DNA from: an uncultured Eubacteriales bacterium
GTDB taxonomy: Bacteria; Bacillota; Clostridia; Lachnospirales; Lachnospiraceae
Reading direction: 5' to 3'
DNA length: 7,169 nt
NCBI GenBank assembly: GCA_949286775.1
Contig: CASEDW010000020.1
Span: 1 to 7,169, forward strand
Made by a program: the position numbers and the translations under genes. Of this stretch, positions 4,658 to 7,169 are shown piece after piece. The notes beneath the pieces were generated by a model. That model made no database searches, was not told the DNA's origin, and saw only the letters and a list, made by a program, of their open reading frames with translations. Position 1 is the first letter of the stretch; every line of letters begins with the position of its first letter.

Positions 4658-6703
4658 ATGGACGATGTAAAAAAACCAGGGCAGTTAAAAAGCTATGTTT
4701 CTTTTTTGATCGGCATGCTCATTTTGCTTATCGGAGTAAACGTTTTCGTATACGGCAGAGAGTTTTACGCCGGACTTATTATGAGCTGCGGTTTATTTGT
4801 CTATTGTATAGTTATAATAATCTACTATTACGTTAAAAAACGAAAAGCGCTGCAGGAACTGATCGATTTCACGGCTCACTACGCTACTTTACAGAACAGG
4901 CTGATGGATGAGTTCGAATTTCCGTATTTTCTTCTTGACAGAGAGGGGCATCTCCTCTGGGGCAATCAGGAATTCAACAAGCTCCATGAAGAAATGCCGA
5001 AATTTATAAGAAGGTCGATCAGCGAAATACTGCCTGATATCACGCCGTCAAAGCTTCCGCGGGCAGGTTCAAAAGCGGATTTTGATATAGTTTACAACGA
5101 AACTCAGTTCAGGGTTAATATCAGACTTATTTCAAATAATGACGAGCTTGAAATTTACAGCTTTCCGGATGTCAGGCCTTCTGATCTGAAAAAGCTTTAT
5201 GCCGTAACGCTTAAAGATGAAACGAAGCTTCATGAATACATGCAGAAATATGAAGACGAGACCATGGCTACGGCGCTTTTATATCTGGATAATTATGAAG
5301 AGGCGCTGGAAAGCGTTGAAGAAGTAAGCAGATCTATCCTTACGGCTCTCATAGACAGAAAGATCAATCAGTATTTCAACAATCATGACTGCCTTGTGAG
5401 AAAATTCGAAAAGGATAAATATCTCATAGTCATGAGAAACCGCTCTTTGCAGGAACTCATGGAGCAGAGATTTGATATTGTAGAAGAAATAAAAAATATC
5501 AATACAGAAAATGAGATTTCCGTAACCATAAGTATAGGAATAGGAAGCGATCAGGGCTCCTACGTAAAAAATCTCGAAGCGGCCAAAATATGCATCGATC
5601 TTGCGCTCGGCAGAGGAGGAGATCAGGTCGCGATTAAAAGCCGTGACAGCATCAGATATTTCGGCGGCAAAACCCAGGGCGTTGAAAAAAATACTAAAGT
5701 CAAAGCCAGAGTCAAGGCCCATGCCCTTCATGAGTTTATGGCCGTATCTGACAAGGTGGTTGTCATGGGACACCGGTTTATAGATATAGACGCTTTCGGC
5801 GCGGCAGTAGGTATTTACAGGGCGGCTCAGTCCATGAACAAAAAAACATATATAGTCGTGGATTATGTATCACAGATGCTGGAGCCGTTTGTAGATTCGT
5901 TTAAGAACAGTTCAAGCGAAGACAATATCATAGTCGGCTGCGACGAGGCCAAGGATATCGTCGATGAAAAGACAATGCTTATTGTTGTGGATACGAGCAG
6001 GCCGGGATATACGGGATGCGAAGAGCTGCTGTCCCTTACAAAGAATATAGTCGTTCTCGACCATCACAGACAGAGCAGCGAAGTCATAAGAAATTCCGTA
6101 TTGTCATATATAGAACCTTACGCGTCGAGCGCCAGTGAAATGGTCACTGAGATAATACAGTATTTTGCTGACAACACGAAGCTTAAAAGCGTGGAAGCCG
6201 ACGCTCTGTATGCCGGAATCGTTGTTGATACTGACAACTTTATGCAAAAGACGGGCGTTAGGACATTTGAAGCCGCTGCATACTTAAGACGAAACGGCGC
6301 TGACGTTACCCGCGTGCGTAAAATGTTCAGAGAAAACATGGCCGATTATCTTGCGAAAGGCGAGGTAATCAGAAACGTAAGATTGTTTAGAAAGTCATTT
6401 GCCATCTCATGCTGCCCGTCGGAGGGGCTCGAACAGCCGACTATAGTAGGCGCTCAGGCGGCAAATGAACTTTTAAATATTATCGGAGTGAGGGCTTCTT
6501 TTGTACTGACGGAATTTAACAACAAGGTATTTATAAGCGCCAGAGCCATAGATGAAGTCAACGTTCAGCTGATCATGGAGAGAATGGGCGGCGGCGGACA
6601 CTTAAATATCGCGGGCGCGCAGCTTGCCGGAGTCAGCGTAGAAGAAGCTGAGAAGAAACTCAGAATCACTATTTCAGAAATGTTAGACGGAGGAGAATTA
6701 TAA
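4658..6703 (+). CDS. gdpP: Cyclic-di-AMP phosphodiesterase GdpP (DHH/DHHA1)
   Basis: GdpP hydrolyses c-di-AMP to pApA at the membrane and so affects potassium and osmolyte balance, wall stress and beta-lactam tolerance. With the ATG start the product has 681 residues (B. subtilis GdpP about 659). Order: two membrane helices (about 11-31 and 38-59), a PAS-like domain (about 83-165), a degenerate GGDEF domain (about 180-327) in which the GGDEF loop reads FEKDKYL, and the family hallmark LALGRGGDQVAIK (315-327). The DHH domain carries metal ligands H372, D376, D378, D445, D468-H469-H470 and D524. The DHHA1 end has GGGGH at 644-648. All catalytic positions are intact. Two nearby positions differ from the common form: Ile375 where Pro is usual in HRFPDxD, and Ser447 where His is usual in VDTH. 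The gene overlaps the rplI ribosome binding site and precedes rplI by 2 bases, the classic gdpP-rplI order. Confidence 0.97.
   Translation: MDDVKKPGQLKSYVSFLIGMLILLIGVNVFVYGREFYAGLIMSCGLFVYCIVIIIYYYVKKRKALQELIDFTAHYATLQNRLMDEFEFPYFLLDREGHLLWGNQEFNKLHEEMPKFIRRSISEILPDITPSKLPRAGSKADFDIVYNETQFRVNIRLISNNDELEIYSFPDVRPSDLKKLYAVTLKDETKLHEYMQKYEDETMATALLYLDNYEEALESVEEVSRSILTALIDRKINQYFNNHDCLVRKFEKDKYLIVMRNRSLQELMEQRFDIVEEIKNINTENEISVTISIGIGSDQGSYVKNLEAAKICIDLALGRGGDQVAIKSRDSIRYFGGKTQGVEKNTKVKARVKAHALHEFMAVSDKVVVMGHRFIDIDAFGAAVGIYRAAQSMNKKTYIVVDYVSQMLEPFVDSFKNSSSEDNIIVGCDEAKDIVDEKTMLIVVDTSRPGYTGCEELLSLTKNIVVLDHHRQSSEVIRNSVLSYIEPYASSASEMVTEIIQYFADNTKLKSVEADALYAGIVVDTDNFMQKTGVRTFEAAAYLRRNGADVTRVRKMFRENMADYLAKGEVIRNVRLFRKSFAISCCPSEGLEQPTIVGAQAANELLNIIGVRASFVLTEFNNKVFISARAIDEVNVQLIMERMGGGGHLNIAGAQLAGVSVEEAEKKLRITISEMLDGGEL
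6689..6695 (+). promoter_or_regulatory. rplI ribosome binding site inside the gdpP 3' end
   Basis: GGAGGAG overlaps the last gdpP codons (Gly-Gly-Glu) and lies 10 bases before the rplI ATG. Together with the 2-base gap between the genes it suggests translational coupling of rplI to gdpP. Confidence 0.75.
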
Positions 6704-6705
6704 TT

Positions 6706-7152
6706 ATGAAAATCATATTGCTTGAAGACGTAAAATCTCTTGGAAAAAAAGGCGATATCTGCAATGTAAGCGACGGATACGCAAGGAACATGCTTCTTCC
6801 GAAGAAGCTCGGCGTGGAAGCTACGCCTAAAAATTTGAATGATCTGAAACTGAAAAAAGCGCACGACGCGAAAGTTGCCGCGCAGCAGCTTCAGGAGGCA
6901 AAGGAATTCGCTTCAAAAATTGAAGAAAGCGAAGTGACTGTAGGACTTAAAGTCGGAGAAGGCGGAAAAGTATTCGGCTCTATTTCGACAAAAGAGATCG
7001 CTGATGCCGCTAAATCACAGCTCGGACTTGAAATAGACAAAAAGAAACTCGTTATTGACGGACAGATAAAGTCAATAGGAAACACAGAGGTAAAAGTTAA
7101 AATTCATCCGCAGGTTACTGCGAATCTTAAAGTTAAAGTCGTAGAAGATTAA
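6706..7152 (+). CDS. rplI: 50S ribosomal protein bL9
   Basis: bL9 binds 23S rRNA near the L1 stalk and reaches out from the large subunit; it helps hold the reading frame and limits slippage. The 148-residue product has the normal length and layout: an N-terminal RNA-binding domain (1 to about 50) with the signature from G13 to G36 (Gly13, Gly16, Val21, Gly24, Tyr25, Asn28, Leu30), a long charged connecting helix (about 41-75), and a C-terminal domain (about 76-148) with GEGGKVFGSIS at 84-94. The ATG follows a strong GGAGGAG. Position 29 is Met where Tyr or Phe is common, a mild variation. The gene sits directly after gdpP and before what is probably dnaB, so translation, c-di-AMP and replication genes share a transcript. 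Confidence 0.98.
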   Translation: MKIILLEDVKSLGKKGDICNVSDGYARNMLLPKKLGVEATPKNLNDLKLKKAHDAKVAAQQLQEAKEFASKIEESEVTVGLKVGEGGKVFGSISTKEIADAAKSQLGLEIDKKKLVIDGQIKSIGNTEVKVKIHPQVTANLKVKVVED

Positions 7153-7163
7153 GAGGTCAGATA

Positions 7164-7169
7164 ATGGAA
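7164..7169 (+). CDS. Start of the next gene, probably replicative helicase dnaB
   Basis: ATGGAA follows a GAGGT ribosome binding site (7153-7157) with 6-base spacing, 11 bases after the rplI stop codon. Only Met-Glu is visible, so the product cannot be read. In many Firmicutes rplI is followed by the replicative helicase gene (dnaB, called dnaC in B. subtilis), which makes that the best guess from order alone. Confidence 0.45.

Noticed and set aside
5279..5773. Open frame of 164 codons on the - strand inside gdpP
   Set aside because: It is antisense to the GGDEF-like and early DHH regions of an intact gdpP, and its Phe/Tyr/Ile-rich translation resembles no family I know.
1..7169. Mobile element, phage, CRISPR, toxin-antitoxin or defence system
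   Set aside because: No transposase, integrase, repeat array, terminal inverted repeats or small paired genes are visible; all seven main genes are known housekeeping or surface families and base use looks even.

Overview
The window reads as ordinary chromosomal DNA of a Gram-positive, low-to-mid GC Clostridia-type bacterium. The evidence is GdpP (c-di-AMP phosphodiesterase) followed by bL9, a class B-type sortase, strong AGGAG ribosome binding sites, and an A/G-rich coding style (many AGA and GGA codons). A lineage within the Eubacteriales, perhaps near Anaerovoracaceae or Lachnospiraceae, is a guess and not shown by the sequence. All supported genes lie on the + strand. The longest gap between genes is about 108 bases.

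Region 1 (1-3189) holds RNA, nucleotide and translation housekeeping. It starts with the 3' part of a THUMP-type RNA methyltransferase (RlmL/YpsC family), then an XTP/dITP pyrophosphatase (rdgB/HAM1 family), then a complete threonyl-tRNA synthetase (thrS). An extended -10 promoter candidate sits just after the methyltransferase. No T-box fits in the 53-base gap before thrS. Region 2 (3199-4014) is a membrane-anchored class B-type sortase, 9 bases after thrS and probably cotranscribed with it.

Region 3 (4015-4641) is a separate unit: a promoter-like AT-rich gap, ssb, and a strong intrinsic terminator. The usual partners of ssb (rpsF and rpsR) are missing on both sides. Region 4 (4642-7169) is the widely conserved order gdpP-rplI, followed by the first two codons of another gene that by synteny is probably dnaB, the replicative helicase.

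Together the genes cover nucleotide pool cleaning, tRNA charging, rRNA modification, ribosome structure, ssDNA protection and c-di-AMP turnover, with one surface-protein enzyme inserted. I found no mobile element, CRISPR array, tRNA, rRNA or evident new system. The points worth a second look are regulatory (a terminator directly against the gdpP ribosome binding site, a hairpin at the rdgB end, the weak sortase start), organisational (isolated ssb, sortase after thrS) and residue-level (GdpP, ThrRS and SSB variants).
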